DNA of 64,000 bases from Oceanibaculum pacificum (GCF_001618175.1 NZ_LPXN01000001.1:121613-185612), one strand, 5' to 3'. Numbered from the stretch's first letter, positions 22,404 to 31,948 are shown. Made by a program: numbers and translations. Notes: a model not told the origin generated them from the sequence alone.

Positions 22404-23855
22404 TCAGCTTTCCAGCATCCGGCGCAGCAATTCCACATCCTCGGCGAAGGATTGGTCGGCCGCGCGCAACTCGTCCACCTTCTTCACCGCATGCATGACG
22501 GTGGTGTGGTCGCGACCGCCGAATTTGCGGCCGATCTCCGGCAGCGAGCGGGCGGTGAGCTGCTTGGCGAGATACATCGCCACCTGACGCGGCCGGGCGA
22601 CGGCGCGGCTGCGCCGGGCGGAATGCATGTCGGCCACGCGGATGTTGAAATGTTCGGCCACGCGCTTCTGGATTTCCTCGATCGTCACGCGGCGGTCGCT
22701 GGCCCGTAACAAATCCTGCAGCACCTCCTGCGTGCCCTCCAGCGTCACCGGGCGGCCGACAAGCTGGGCGTGGGCGACGATGCGGTTCAGCGCCCCTTCC
22801 AGCTCGCGCACGTTTGAGGTGACCTTGTGGGCCAGGAACTCCAGCACCTTTTCCGGGATGGTGACGCCGGTATTCTCCGCCTTGGCCTGCATGATGCCGA
22901 GCCGCAGCTCGTAGCTGGTCGGGTGGATGTCGGCAACCAGCCCCCAGCCGAGGCGCGAGCGCAGCCGCTCCTCCATGCCTTCCAGATCGTGCGGCGACTT
23001 GTCGGCGGAGATGACGATCTGCCGGTTGCGGTCGACCAGCGCATTGAAGGTGTGGAAGAATTCCTCCTGCGTCGAATCCTTGCCGCTGATGAATTGCACA
23101 TCGTCGATCATCAGCAGGTCGACCGAGCGGAACTGTTCCTTGAACGCCACCGTGTCCTTGAAGCGCAGGGCGCGGATGAACTGGTACATGAATTTTTCCG
23201 CCGACATGTAGATCACACGGCGGTTCGGATCGCGCTTGCGGATATGCCAGGCGATGGCATGCATCAGATGCGTCTTGCCCAGGCCGACGCCGCCATACAG
23301 GAACAGCGGGTTGAATGGCACGGTCGAGCTTTCGGCCACGCGCCGGGCGGCGGCGAAGGCCAGCTCGTTCGGCTTGCCGACGACGAAATTCTCGAAAGTG
23401 AAGCGATTGTCCAGATTGGCGTCGAGGTCAAGCAGGTCGACCGGCAACTGGGCGCCGTCCGCCGGCACGATCGCGGGCGTTGCAAGCATTGCCGGGGGGG
23501 TGGTCGGGGGAGTCGTCGCCGTCGCGCGATTGGCGGCGACCGGCGTTTCCGCCGAGGCGGCGGCGGAGGCGCGGGCCACGATGTCGACCGAGCGGATTGC
23601 CGGATCCTCGCTGCCCCACAAGGCGCGCAGCCGGTCGGCATAATGGGTGGCTACCCAGTCGCGCATGAAGCGGGTCGGCACCGACAGGGTCACGCCGCCC
23701 GCCGTCGCCTCGATCAGCGTCAGCGGTTTCAGCCAACTGCGGAAGGCGGAATCGCCGACCTCGTGGCGCAGACGGTTACGGACCCGGGTCCATTGCGCGC
23801 TCAACTCGCCTGGAAAAACACTTTCCTCAATATGCGCCTTGCCGACCTGAACCAT
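22404..23855 (-). CDS. dnaA: Chromosomal replication initiator DnaA
   Basis: 483-residue initiator. Domain I opens with 'WTRVRNRLRHEVGDSAFRSWL'; a linker rich in Ala/Thr/Pro (about residues 95-160) precedes the AAA+ domain with 'FLYGGVGLGKTHLMHAI' and 'LMIDDVQFI'. The C-terminal DnaA-box binding helix-turn-helix is 'GGRDHTTVMHAVKKV'. It binds TTWTNCACA boxes and melts oriC. The start was set at the ATG beginning 'MVQVGKAHIEES', with GGAGAAGG upstream; an in-frame ATG 45 bases further upstream exists. Confidence 0.96.
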   Translation of the reverse strand: MVQVGKAHIEESVFPGELSAQWTRVRNRLRHEVGDSAFRSWLKPLTLIEATAGGVTLSVPTRFMRDWVATHYADRLRALWGSEDPAIRSVDIVARASAAASAETPVAANRATATTPPTTPPAMLATPAIVPADGAQLPVDLLDLDANLDNRFTFENFVVGKPNELAFAAARRVAESSTVPFNPLFLYGGVGLGKTHLMHAIAWHIRKRDPNRRVIYMSAEKFMYQFIRALRFKDTVAFKEQFRSVDLLMIDDVQFISGKDSTQEEFFHTFNALVDRNRQIVISADKSPHDLEGMEERLRSRLGWGLVADIHPTSYELRLGIMQAKAENTGVTIPEKVLEFLAHKVTSNVRELEGALNRIVAHAQLVGRPVTLEGTQEVLQDLLRASDRRVTIEEIQKRVAEHFNIRVADMHSARRSRAVARPRQVAMYLAKQLTARSLPEIGRKFGGRDHTTVMHAVKKVDELRAADQSFAEDVELLRRMLES

Positions 23856-24226
23856 CTTCTGTGGCCTTCTCCGTTTTATATTTGATGACCATCTCGACAC
23901 GATCCTTTGCCGGGGATCGCCGAGGCGGCCTCTCTTGTGCCACCGCTTTGGGAATGGGTTGCAAGAGGTTGATGAATCAAGACTCTCTCACGGCCCACGA
24001 CCTACAATAGAAGCTTGCTTGTCGGGTCATCTTAAAAAGAAGCGTCCGATTTTGCGGTCTGGCGGCGGTAAAAAGCAAGAAAGTATTGTTCCTTTGCCAG
24101 TCCCGTAAAGTAAATCGCAAGCATTACAAGTTTGGCGCTTTTTGTGTCTTTAGCCGGCTTTTTGCTGGCTTTTAAATTTAAAGGCCGCGCGTCCCGTAAT
24201 TCTGTTTCGCTTCTTAGCGCCGCCCC

Positions 24227-24235
24227 TGTGGAAAA
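24227..24235 (-). promoter_or_regulatory. DnaA box
   Basis: TTTTCCACA on the minus strand matches the TTWTNCACA consensus fully. It lies about 370 bases upstream of dnaA and may serve origin function or dnaA autoregulation. Confidence 0.5.
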
Positions 24236-24310
24236 TGTATCTAGCCCTATTTGGACTCGCAACAGGACGAAAAGGGAACGATGAAAAAAGTTCGTCACGT
24301 TAGCGTAACG

Positions 24311-24365
24311 CAATAGGGCATCGACGCCGCGGACGCTGGAGTCCGCACCGGGATGCCGTTATTGG
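24311..24365. repeat. Long imperfect inverted repeat downstream of rpsT
   Basis: The outer arms CAATA / TATTG and GGCATC / GATGCC and the inner arms GCGGAC / GTCCGC (6-base loop) form one nested hairpin about 55 bases long. There is no T-run on either side, so it is not a standard intrinsic terminator. A second 8-bp inverted repeat, GCGCAGCG / CGCTGCGC, lies at 24376-24421. Confidence 0.5.
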
Positions 24366-24435
24366 GGTCGAGGAGGCGCAGCGACGACCCGTGGCGTGAG
24401 CCGGGGGGCGGTGCGCTGCGCGAAAGGGAAGGCTC

Positions 24436-24696
24436 TTAGAGGGCCTTGATGCGGGTCGACAGCCGGGACAACTTGCGCGCGACCGTGTTCTTGTGCAGCA
24501 CGCCCTTCACGACGCCGCGCTGCAATTCCGGCTGGGCGGCCTTGAAGGCATCGGCGGCGGCGGTCTTGTCGCCCGACGAAATAGCCATCTCGACCTTCTT
24601 CACGAAGGAGCGAATGCGGCTGACGCGCGCCCGATTGATCTCGGTGCGGCGGGTGGTCTGGCGGATACGCTTTTTCGCCGACGCTGTATTGGCCAT
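24436..24696 (-). CDS. rpsT: 30S ribosomal protein S20
   Basis: 86 residues, normal S20 length: '[36 protein letters not shown]' and '[22 protein letters not shown]'. It binds 16S rRNA in the small subunit. It is monocistronic, with its own consensus promoter upstream (24744-24772) and a position next to dnaA that is conserved in alphaproteobacteria. Confidence 0.97.
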   Translation of the reverse strand: MANTASAKKRIRQTTRRTEINRARVSRIRSFVKKVEMAISSGDKTAAADAFKAAQPELQRGVVKGVLHKNTVARKLSRLSTRIKAL

Positions 24697-24743
24697 GGTG
24701 CCTTGCCTACGTAGTTTTTGTCGCCTGATCTAAAGGAGGGCGG

Positions 24744-24772
24744 GTTATATACCCGGCCCCCCATGCCGTCAA
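24744..24772 (-). promoter_or_regulatory. Sigma-70 promoter of rpsT
   Basis: Minus-strand TTGACG-N17-TATAAC, an almost ideal housekeeping promoter about 48 bases before the rpsT start. A perfect DnaA box lies 7 bases upstream of the -35. Confidence 0.8.
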
Positions 24773-24778
24773 GACCGC

Positions 24779-24787
24779 TGTGGATAA
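24779..24787 (-). promoter_or_regulatory. Perfect DnaA box upstream of rpsT
   Basis: TTATCCACA on the minus strand is the strongest DnaA-box sequence. It lies between the rpsT -35 and the enoyl-CoA hydratase stop. It may couple rpsT to replication or titrate DnaA near the origin. Confidence 0.55.
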
Positions 24788-24789
24788 TC

Positions 24790-25566
24790 CTATTCGTCCT
24801 TGAAGGCCGGCTTGCGCTTCTCGACGAAGGCGGCCATGCCTTCCTTCTGGTCGGCCGTGGCGAAGGTGGAATGGAACAGCCGGCGCTCGAAGCGCACGCC
24901 TTCGGTCAGTGTGGTTTCATAGGCGCGATTGACCGATTCCTTGGTCATCATCGTCACCGGCTTCGACATCGAGGCGATGCGTTCGGCGGTCTTGATCGCC
25001 TCGTCCACCAGCTCCGCCGCCGGGACCACGCGGCTCACCAGCCCGGCGCGCTCGGCCTCCTCGGCGTCCATCATGCGGCCGGTCAGGCACATCTCCATCG
25101 CCTTGGACTTGCCGACGAAACGCGTCAGGCGCTGCGTGCCGCCGGCGCCCGGCATGGTGCCGATGGTGATTTCCGGCTGGCCGAACTTGGCGGTGTCGGC
25201 GGCCAGGATGAAGTCGCACATCATGGCGATCTCGCAGCCGCCGCCCAGCGCATAGCCGGCCACTGCCGCGATCACCGGCTTACGGCACTGCGCCAGCCGT
25301 TCCCAGCCGTCAGTGATGAAATCGCGCTTATAAGCGTCCATGTAGGAGAAGCCGGCCATCTCCTTGATGTCGGCGCCGGCGGCGAAGGCCTTCTCGCTGC
25401 CGGTGACGACGATGCAGCCGATCTCCGCATCCGCTTCGAAATCGTCCAGCGCCTTGCCCAAATCGGCAATCAGTCCGGCGGACAGCGCGTTCAGCGCCTT
25501 CGGACGGTTCAGCGTGACGATGCCGACCGCGCCGCGCTTGTCGGCGATAATATTCTCATAGCCCAT
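24790..25566 (-). CDS. Enoyl-CoA hydratase
   Basis: 258-residue crotonase. The CoA oxyanion hole is formed around '[12 protein letters not shown]' and '[16 protein letters not shown]'; the catalytic glutamates lie in '[20 protein letters not shown]'. It hydrates trans-2-enoyl-CoA in beta-oxidation. The sequence resembles short-chain FadB1/EchA-type hydratases. It is transcribed toward rpsT and is monocistronic as far as can be seen. Confidence 0.92.
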   Translation of the reverse strand: MGYENIIADKRGAVGIVTLNRPKALNALSAGLIADLGKALDDFEADAEIGCIVVTGSEKAFAAGADIKEMAGFSYMDAYKRDFITDGWERLAQCRKPVIAAVAGYALGGGCEIAMMCDFILAADTAKFGQPEITIGTMPGAGGTQRLTRFVGKSKAMEMCLTGRMMDAEEAERAGLVSRVVPAAELVDEAIKTAERIASMSKPVTMMTKESVNRAYETTLTEGVRFERRLFHSTFATADQKEGMAAFVEKRKPAFKDE

Positions 25567-25615
25567 GATCTATTCCCCCACTCCCGTTATCGTCGGGTGT
25601 CTCGTGTTTTGGCGG

Positions 25616-25984
25616 TCAGCGTGGCGAGAGGGAGAAGCGCACGCTCAGCACGCCCTCCTTCCGGGTCAGGTCGAGCGTCAGCTCCTCGCCTTCCCGCGCA
25701 TAGCGGGTCGGGGTCTCGGCGGTCCAGCCGAGTTGCGGCAGGGTGGCGGCGTAGAAGCGCAGAACGTCCTCCTGCGCCATGCGGCCGGCCGCATAGGATT
25801 CGACGATCCGCCCGGCCGGCGAATCGAAAGTGACGCCGGTGTCGGGAACCGCCTCAAGCCCGGGGGCCAGCGGCAGATCCTCGAAACCGGGAACGAACGC
25901 CTCCGCCGAGCGCGCCGGTGCCGCCTGAACCAGGACCAGCATCAGCGCCGTCAGCAGGAAAGGAAGCCATCGCCACGCCTTCAT
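25616..25984 (-). CDS. Secreted hypothetical protein
   Basis: 122 residues with a strong signal peptide ('MKAWRWLPFLLTALMLVLVQAAPARSA'). The mature part reads 'FVPGFEDLPLAPGLEAVPDTGVTFDSPAGRIVESYA', then 'VLRFYAATLPQLGWTA' and a C-terminal beta-rich end 'LTLDLTRKEGVLSVRFSLSP'. Small proteins of this pattern are common downstream of mutM in alphaproteobacteria; no function is known to me. It follows mutM on the same strand after 17 bases. Confidence 0.75.
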   Translation of the reverse strand: MKAWRWLPFLLTALMLVLVQAAPARSAEAFVPGFEDLPLAPGLEAVPDTGVTFDSPAGRIVESYAAGRMAQEDVLRFYAATLPQLGWTAETPTRYAREGEELTLDLTRKEGVLSVRFSLSPR

Positions 25985-26001
25985 GAGGACCGTCTATACC
26001 A

Positions 26002-26832
26002 TCAGCTCTGGCAGCGGGCACAATAGAAAGTCGACCGCCCGGATTGCACCAGGCGCAGCAGCGGGCGGCCGCAATCGGCGGCTGCGCAGGCCAGCCCCTC
26101 GCGGTCATAGACCTTGAAGCTGTGCTGAAAATAGCCCAGCTCGCCATCCGCCTGGCGATAGTCGCGCAAGGTGGAGCCGCCGGATTCGATGGCTTCGGCC
26201 AGCACCTGCTTCACGGCTGTCGCCAGCTTCTCCGCCCGCCCGCCCTGCACGCTGGCGGCCAGCCGTCGCGGCGACAGGCCGGCGCGGTACAGCGCCTCGC
26301 AGGCGTAGATATTGCCAATGCCGGCAACCACCTTCTGGTCCAGCAGGGCCGCCTTGATCGGCGTGCGCTTTCCCGCCAGTGCGGCGGCCAGCGCCGGCCC
26401 GTTGAAGGCGTTCGACAGCGGTTCCGGCCCCAGTCCGGCCAAGAGCTTGTGGCTGTCCAGCGTCTCCAGCGTGGCCAGATCCATCGAGCCGAAGCGCCGC
26501 GCGTCGTTGAAGCGCAGCCAGACGTCATCCTCGGTCGCCAGCACGATATGGTCGTGCTTCTCAAGCGCCGCTGGGCGGCCCTGGGTGATCAGCATGCGGC
26601 CCGACATGCCCAGATGGGCGATCAGCACCGTGCCATCCTCGATTTCCGCCAGCAGGTATTTCGCGCGCCGGCGCAAGGCGATGATTCGCCGGCCCTGGAG
26701 GCGCGGCACGAAATCGGGCGGCAGCGGCCAGCGCAAATCCGGCCGGCGCTGTTCGACATGAACCAGCCGGCGACCTTCGAGGAAAGGCGCCAGGCCGCGA
26801 CGAACGGTTTCGACCTCTGGGAGTTCGGGCAT
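26002..26832 (-). CDS. mutM: Formamidopyrimidine-DNA glycosylase
   Basis: 276 residues. The start was chosen at MPELPEVE because Pro2 is the catalytic nucleophile and Glu3 is also required; an upstream in-frame ATG would bury it. Other motifs are '[23 protein letters not shown]' (H2TH) and a C-terminal zinc finger with '[10 protein letters not shown]' and 'FYCARC'. It removes 8-oxoguanine and ring-opened purines. It is divergent from ubiE, with starts 73 bases apart. Confidence 0.96.
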   Translation of the reverse strand: MPELPEVETVRRGLAPFLEGRRLVHVEQRRPDLRWPLPPDFVPRLQGRRIIALRRRAKYLLAEIEDGTVLIAHLGMSGRMLITQGRPAALEKHDHIVLATEDDVWLRFNDARRFGSMDLATLETLDSHKLLAGLGPEPLSNAFNGPALAAALAGKRTPIKAALLDQKVVAGIGNIYACEALYRAGLSPRRLAASVQGGRAEKLATAVKQVLAEAIESGGSTLRDYRQADGELGYFQHSFKVYDREGLACAAADCGRPLLRLVQSGRSTFYCARCQS

Positions 26833-26905
26833 GCGGGGGAAGCGCCTCTGTTGCAACCGGCGTCACCGTAGCGAAACCGGCTTCCAGACGCTATCTTCCT
26901 GCTGC

Positions 26906-27706
26906 ATGTCCCGACAGAACCAGGATAAACGGCCGCAGATGCAGGCGAGCACGGACCAGGAGAAGGCCCCCTTCGGCTTCCGCGAGGTGGCGGCGTCGGA
27001 GAAGCACGGGCTGGTGCAGACCCTGTTCGACGGGGTGGCGCAGAATTACGACCTGATGAATGATTTGATGAGCGGCGGGGTTCATCGGCTGTGGAAATCC
27101 GCCATGCTCGACTGGCTGGCGCCGCGTCCCGGCATGACTCTGCTGGACGTCGCCGGCGGCACCGGCGACATCGCCTTCCGCTTTCAGGAGCGGGGCGGCG
27201 GGCCAGTCATGGTCTGCGACCTGACGCCGGGCATGCTGGCGGTGGGCCGCGACCGCGCCATCGACAAGGGGCGGCTGACGCGCTTCGCCGAGGGCGGCAT
27301 CGACTGGGTCGCCGGCAACGCCGAGCAGCTGCCGGTCGCCGACCGCTCGGTCGACGCCTACACCATCGCCTTCGGCCTGCGCAACGTGACCCGGATCGAC
27401 AAGGCGCTGGCCGAGGCGTTCCGCGTGCTGAAGCCGGGCGGGCGCTTCCTGTGCCTGGAATTCAGCCAGGTGGTGCTGCCGGTGCTGGACAAGCTGTACG
27501 ACACCTATTCCTTCAGCGTGCTGCCGGCGCTGGGCCAGTATGTGGCCAAGGACCGCGAGGCCTATGTCTATCTGGCCGAAAGCATCCGCACCTTTCCGCC
27601 GCAGGAGGATCTGGCCGCGCGCATCCGCGCCGTGGGCTTCGAGATGGTGAGCTACCGCAATTTGTCGGGCGGGATCGCGGCGCTGCATTCCGGCTGGCGT
27701 CTATAG
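26906..27706 (+). CDS. ubiE: Demethylubiquinone/demethylmenaquinone C-methyltransferase UbiE
   Basis: 266-residue SAM-dependent methyltransferase: '[22 protein letters not shown]', motif I '[13 protein letters not shown]', '[19 protein letters not shown]' and C-terminal '[16 protein letters not shown]'. It adds the C-methyl group to the quinone ring. The start could also be the internal ATG at 26939. It forms an operon with ubiB, which begins 4 bases after its stop. Confidence 0.94.
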   Translation: MSRQNQDKRPQMQASTDQEKAPFGFREVAASEKHGLVQTLFDGVAQNYDLMNDLMSGGVHRLWKSAMLDWLAPRPGMTLLDVAGGTGDIAFRFQERGGGPVMVCDLTPGMLAVGRDRAIDKGRLTRFAEGGIDWVAGNAEQLPVADRSVDAYTIAFGLRNVTRIDKALAEAFRVLKPGGRFLCLEFSQVVLPVLDKLYDTYSFSVLPALGQYVAKDREAYVYLAESIRTFPPQEDLAARIRAVGFEMVSYRNLSGGIAALHSGWRL

Positions 27707-27710
27707 CGCG

Positions 27711-29249
27711 ATGATCCGCGCTCTTCGCAATACGGTCCGGCTGCTGCGGATCGGCCGGACGCTGGCTCGGCACGATGCGCTGTTCCCGCTGGAGCTGTTT
27801 CCCGCCTATCCGCTGCTGGGCTGGGTGTCGCGGATTTTCTCCCGCAAGGGCGTGCCGGGCCGGCCCGGCGAGCGGCTGGCGGCTGCCTTGCACGAGATGG
27901 GGCCCAGCTTCATCAAGCTGGGACAGACGCTGGCCACCCGCTCCGACCTGATCGGCGAGGAGATATCGGCCGATCTGTCGCGCCTGCAGGACCGGCTGCC
28001 GCCCTTTCCGGGCGTCGAGGCCCGCCGCACCATCGAGCTGGAGCTGGGCCAGCCGCTGGAAAGCCTGTTCGCCGCCTTCGACGAGGCGCCGGTCGCCGCC
28101 GCCTCGATCAGCCAGGTGCATTTCGCCGAGACTCTGGAGGGCGAGAAGGTCGCGGTGAAGGTGCTGCGGCCCGGCATCGAGCTGGCCTTCGCGCGCGACC
28201 TCGACCTGTTCGCCTGGATCGCCGCGCTGGTGGAGCGCACCCAGCCGCAGCTCCGCCGGTTGAAGCCGCGCGAGGTGGTGGCCATCTTCGCCGCCACGGT
28301 GCGCGCCGAGATGGATCTACGCTTCGAGGCCGCCGCCGCCGCCGAGCTGGCGGAGAATTTCGCCGATTATGACGGCTTCCGCGTGCCGCGCATCGACTGG
28401 CCGCGCACCGCGCGCCGCGTGCTGACGCTGGAGCGTATCGACGGCCATCGGATCGACGATGTGGAGATCTTGCTGGCCGCGGGGCACGATCCCGACCTGT
28501 TGCTGAAGCGCTCGGCCGAAGTGTTCTTCCTGCAGGTGTTCCGGGACGGCTTCTTCCATGCCGACATGCATCCCGGCAACATGTTCGTCGATGCGGCCGG
28601 CGATCTGCGCCCGGTCGATTTCGGCATCATGGGGCGGCTGGACGTGAAGACCCGCTATTTCCTGGCCGACATGATGGTGGGTTTCCTGAACGGCGATTAC
28701 CGCCGGGTGGCCGAAGTGCATTTCCAGGCCGGCTATGTGCCGGCCGACCAGTCGATCGACGATTTCACCCAGGCCTGTCGCTCCATCGGCGCGCCGATCC
28801 TGGGCCGGCCGCTGCACGAGATTTCCGTCGCCCGGCTGCTCGCTCAGCTTTTCCAGGTGACCGAGGCGTTCCAGATGGAGACCCAGCCGCAGCTCCTGCT
28901 GCTGCAAAAGACCATGCTGGTCGCCGAGGGGGTGGGCCGCCGGCTGAACCCGCGCCTGAATATGTGGGAATTGGCGCGCCCGCTGATCGAGCGCTGGATG
29001 CGCGAGCATCGCGGCCCGGAAGCCCGCATCCGCCAGGCCGCCCTGGATATCGGCCATGTCGTCGAACGCCTGCCCGCCCTGCTGGGCCAGATGGAGCGCG
29101 CGGCCGACCGGCTGGCCGATCCGGCCGGGGTGAAGCTGCATCCCGATACCGCCGCCGCCTTGCTGCGCCGCCGGCGCGCGGGGCTGGTCGCGCAATGGCC
29201 GGTCTGGGCGGCTCTGGCGCTTGTGCTGGCGATCGCGCTATTGTCCTGA
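27711..29249 (+). CDS. ubiB: UbiB/ABC1-family protein kinase-like ubiquinone factor
   Basis: 512 residues. The family KxGQ motif occurs as 'PSFIKLGQTLATRSDLIGEEI', the atypical kinase-like core contains 'VAVKVLRPG', 'FHADMHPGNMFVD' and 'PVDFGIMG', and the C-terminus has one or two hydrophobic segments ('WPVWAALALVLAIALLS'). UbiB is an ATPase that supports extraction of membrane-bound quinone intermediates. It follows ubiE directly; the coaBC frame begins 28 bases after it. Confidence 0.95.
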   Translation: MIRALRNTVRLLRIGRTLARHDALFPLELFPAYPLLGWVSRIFSRKGVPGRPGERLAAALHEMGPSFIKLGQTLATRSDLIGEEISADLSRLQDRLPPFPGVEARRTIELELGQPLESLFAAFDEAPVAAASISQVHFAETLEGEKVAVKVLRPGIELAFARDLDLFAWIAALVERTQPQLRRLKPREVVAIFAATVRAEMDLRFEAAAAAELAENFADYDGFRVPRIDWPRTARRVLTLERIDGHRIDDVEILLAAGHDPDLLLKRSAEVFFLQVFRDGFFHADMHPGNMFVDAAGDLRPVDFGIMGRLDVKTRYFLADMMVGFLNGDYRRVAEVHFQAGYVPADQSIDDFTQACRSIGAPILGRPLHEISVARLLAQLFQVTEAFQMETQPQLLLLQKTMLVAEGVGRRLNPRLNMWELARPLIERWMREHRGPEARIRQAALDIGHVVERLPALLGQMERAADRLADPAGVKLHPDTAAALLRRRRAGLVAQWPVWAALALVLAIALLS

Positions 29250-29277
29250 CCGCTGGTGTAGAACCGAGGGAACAAGA

Positions 29278-30489
29278 ATGCTGGCCGGCAAGCGCATCCT
29301 GCTGATCGTCTCGGGCGGCATCGCCGCCTATAAGAGCCTGGAATTGATTCGCCGCCTGCGCGAGCGCAAGGCCGCCGTGCGCTGCGTGATGACTGAATCG
29401 GCCGAACAGTTCGTCACCCCGCTGTCGCTGCAGGCGCTCAGCGAGGACAAGGTCTATCGCGCGCTGTTCTCCCTGACCGACGAATCGGAGATGGGGCACA
29501 TCAACCTCTCCCGTCAGGCCGACCTGGTGGTGATCGCCCCGGCTACCGCGAACATCCTGGCGAAGATGGCCGGCGGCATCGCCGACGACCTCGCCACCAC
29601 GCTGCTGCTGGCGACCGACAAGGACGTTCTGGCGGCCCCGGCGATGAATGTGCGGATGTGGAACCACGCCGCCACCCAGGCCAATCTCGCCACGCTGAAA
29701 AGCCGGGGCGTGCGCTTCGTCGGCCCGAACGAGGGCGACATGGCCTGCGGCGAATTCGGCCCCGGCCGCGTCGCCGAGCCGATGGAGATCGTCGCCGCCA
29801 TCGAAGCCTATTTCGGCAAGGATGCGCCGCTGGTCGGCCGCCGCGCGCTGGTGACCAGCGGCCCGACCTATGAGGCCATCGACCCGGTGCGCTTCATCGG
29901 CAACCGCTCCTCCGGCAAGCAGGGCCACGCCATCGCCGCCGCCCTGTCGCGGGCCGGGGCGGAAACCACGCTGATCACCGGCCCGACGGCCGAGCCGGCC
30001 CCGCAGGGTGTGCAGGTTGTGCGCATCGAATCCGCGCGGCAGATGCTGGCGGCGTGCCAGGACGCCCTGCCGGTCGACATCGCCGTCTTCGCCGCCGCCG
30101 TGGCCGATTGGCGGGTCGCGGGGCAAGCGCCGCAGAAGCTGAAGAAGCAGGAAGGCGGGCAGCCGCCCCGCCTGGAGTTCGCGGAGAATCCCGATATTCT
30201 CGCCACCATCGCCCGGCTGGCGCAGGGCCGCCCCGGCCTGGTGATCGGCTTCGCCGCCGAGACCGAGAATATGGTGGCGAACGCCGTCGCCAAGCGCGCC
30301 CGCAAGGGCTGCGACTGGATGCTGGCGAATGATGTCTCGACCGGCACCGGCACCTTCGGCGGCGACGCCAACACCATCCATCTGGTCACCGCCGACAGCG
30401 TCGAGGATTGGCCGCGCCTCACCAAGCAGCAGGTCGCCGACCGGCTGGCCGCCCGCATCGCCGAGCATTTCAGGAGCCTTCCGGCATGA
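29278..30489 (+). CDS. coaBC: Bifunctional phosphopantothenoylcysteine decarboxylase / phosphopantothenate-cysteine ligase
   Basis: 403 residues with both coenzyme A steps. The N-terminal CoaC flavoprotein has '[21 protein letters not shown]', '[25 protein letters not shown]' and 'PAMNVRMW'; the CoaB ligase has '[30 protein letters not shown]' and 'WMLANDVS'. The ATG at 29278 was selected because it directly precedes the flavodoxin-like strand. Its stop overlaps the dut start (ATGA). Confidence 0.96.
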   Translation: MLAGKRILLIVSGGIAAYKSLELIRRLRERKAAVRCVMTESAEQFVTPLSLQALSEDKVYRALFSLTDESEMGHINLSRQADLVVIAPATANILAKMAGGIADDLATTLLLATDKDVLAAPAMNVRMWNHAATQANLATLKSRGVRFVGPNEGDMACGEFGPGRVAEPMEIVAAIEAYFGKDAPLVGRRALVTSGPTYEAIDPVRFIGNRSSGKQGHAIAAALSRAGAETTLITGPTAEPAPQGVQVVRIESARQMLAACQDALPVDIAVFAAAVADWRVAGQAPQKLKKQEGGQPPRLEFAENPDILATIARLAQGRPGLVIGFAAETENMVANAVAKRARKGCDWMLANDVSTGTGTFGGDANTIHLVTADSVEDWPRLTKQQVADRLAARIAEHFRSLPA

Positions 30490-30953
30490 GCCTTCCCGTA
30501 TCCGTCCGCACCCTGCCGCATGGTGAAGGGCTGGCCCTGCCGGCCTACCAGACCGAGCACAGCGCCGGCCTCGACCTGGTGGCGGCGGTGGCGGAGGAGG
30601 TCGTCCTGGCCCCCGGCGCGCGGGCGCTGGTGCCGACCGGCCTGACCATCGCTCTGCCGGCCGGATTCGAGGCGCAGATTCGCCCGCGCTCCGGCCTGGC
30701 GCTGAAGCATGGGATCACGGTGCTGAACACACCGGGCACCATCGACGCCGATTATCGCGGCGAGGTGAAGGTGCTGCTGATCAATCTGGGCCAGGAGCCC
30801 TTCACCGTGCGGCGCGGCGAGCGCCTCGCCCAGATGGTGGTCGCGCCGGTCACCCGGATCGAGTGGCGCCCGGTCGCCGATCTGGACGAGACCGCGCGCG
30901 GGGCCGGCGGCTTCGGCTCCACCGGAACCGCCACTGGTACAGGAGGGCGCTGA
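30486..30953 (+). CDS. dut: dUTP diphosphatase
   Basis: 155-residue trimeric dUTPase: '[10 protein letters not shown]' (motif 1), '[11 protein letters not shown]' (2), '[17 protein letters not shown]' (3), 'RLAQMVVAP' (4) and the C-terminal '[10 protein letters not shown]' (5) that closes over the active site. It keeps uracil out of DNA and supplies dUMP. The coaBC-dut order with a 4-base overlap is conserved. Its stop overlaps the Rrf2 regulator start (TGATG). Confidence 0.96.
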   Translation: MSLPVSVRTLPHGEGLALPAYQTEHSAGLDLVAAVAEEVVLAPGARALVPTGLTIALPAGFEAQIRPRSGLALKHGITVLNTPGTIDADYRGEVKVLLINLGQEPFTVRRGERLAQMVVAPVTRIEWRPVADLDETARGAGGFGSTGTATGTGGR

Positions 30954-31411
30954 TGCTGAAAGCTTCCCGCAAGCTGCTGTTCGCCATCGAGGCGGTGCTG
31001 GACATCGCCTATAACGCCGCCAACACACCGGTGCAGAGCCGCGACATCACCGAACGCCAGGGCATTCCCCGGCGCTATCTGGAACCGGTGCTGCAGCAGC
31101 TCGTCCGCGCCGACATCCTGACCGGGGTGCGCGGCCCGCGCGGCGGCTACCGCCTGGCCCGCGAACGCCGGCGCATCAGCCTGGGCGAAATCTGCCGCAT
31201 CGTCGAATCCGGCAGCGTCGAGCAGCAGGAGGCGCTGGAGGACACAGAGGGCTCCGATCTGGGCCGCGAGGTGGTGCGCCCGCTCTGGGCCGAAATGCAG
31301 GCGGCCCTGCTGGAAAAGCTCGACGCCATCAGCATCGAGGATCTGTGCGAGCAGGCCCGCCAGAAGGGCATCGACAGCGCCGCCAAGGCCCCGCTGGACT
31401 TCACGATCTAA
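30953..31411 (+). CDS. Rrf2 family transcriptional regulator
   Basis: 152 residues. The winged helix 'DITERQGIPRRYLEPVLQQLVRADILTGVRGPRGGYRLARERRRISLGEI' is diagnostic of Rrf2/CymR/IscR. The three clustered cysteines that hold the IscR cluster are not present (only two separated Cys), so it is more CymR-like and may sense a metabolite or partner rather than carry an Fe-S cluster. It is translationally coupled to dut. A likely target within the window is cysK, whose promoter has tandem AATAC-N11-GTATT operators; this pairing is inference. Confidence 0.88.
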   Translation: MLKASRKLLFAIEAVLDIAYNAANTPVQSRDITERQGIPRRYLEPVLQQLVRADILTGVRGPRGGYRLARERRRISLGEICRIVESGSVEQQEALEDTEGSDLGREVVRPLWAEMQAALLEKLDAISIEDLCEQARQKGIDSAAKAPLDFTI

Positions 31412-31423
31412 GGGCCGCGTTCG

Positions 31424-31948
31424 CTACTGCACCTTCTCGTCCGGGTAGGTCCCCCAGAATTCGATCGGCTGGACCCAGCCTTCCAGGCCGGCGGCGCGCA
31501 CGCGGCACCAGGCGGGGCGGCATTCGATCAGCTCGCCGACCACGCCGGGCTCGGCCCGGGCGACCAGCGGGGCGCTTTCGCGCGGCTCGCGGCGCAGGCT
31601 GGCCAGCGGGGCGGTGAAAATCACCGTGCGCTTGCCCGACAGCAGCGACTGGTGCACCCAGCCCTCCGTGCCTTCATTGTCGCGGATGCGCCGCCAGGTA
31701 TCGAACTCGGCGACGATCTCAACCGGCAAATTCTTGCGCAGGAACACCCAGTCGACCGGATAGCGCACGCCCGGTCCGGTGCGGATATTCACCTCGCCGG
31801 AGCGCAGTGAGACGAAGCGCGGGATCGGCAGGCCCGATTGCGCCTGCGCTTCCGCCATCGGCGCGGCCAGCAGGAACAGGAAGGCGGCCAGCAGGGTGAG
31901 CAGGGCGGGGCTGGCCGAAAGAGGTCGGGCCAAAAAAGGTCGGGCCAT
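31424..31948 (-). CDS. Secreted SH3-like domain protein
   Basis: About 175 residues: a hydrophobic N-terminal signal ('LLTLLAAFLFLLAAPMAEAQA') followed by bacterial SH3-like repeats ('SLRSGEVNIRTGPGVRYPVDWVF', 'GWVHQSLLSGKRT', 'CRPAWCRVRAAGLEGWV'). Such periplasmic proteins are thought to bind cell-wall components. The start could also be the in-frame ATG at 31975. Convergent with the Rrf2 gene, 12 bases apart. Confidence 0.85.
   Translation of the reverse strand: MARPFLARPLSASPALLTLLAAFLFLLAAPMAEAQAQSGLPIPRFVSLRSGEVNIRTGPGVRYPVDWVFLRKNLPVEIVAEFDTWRRIRDNEGTEGWVHQSLLSGKRTVIFTAPLASLRREPRESAPLVARAEPGVVGELIECRPAWCRVRAAGLEGWVQPIEFWGTYPDEKVQ

Larger units (their letters stand above)
23856..24435. 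other. Gene-free dnaA-rpsT intergenic region, oriC candidate
   Basis: 580 bases without a convincing gene, clearly richer in A+T than the flanks. It contains one DnaA box matching TTWTNCACA (24227-24235, minus strand TTTTCCACA) and an A+T-rich run around 24165-24182 that could be an unwinding element. It also holds a perfect 13-bp palindrome CGTTA-GCG-TAACG (24298-24310) and two long hairpins (24311-24365 and 24376-24421). Adjacency to dnaA is typical but not proof. Only one box lies inside, which is few for an oriC. Confidence 0.45.

Noticed and set aside
24032..24313. 93-codon minus-strand frame in the dnaA-rpsT gap
   Set aside because: No ribosome site or homology; it crosses the DnaA box and the palindrome, and its composition fits non-coding A+T-richer DNA.
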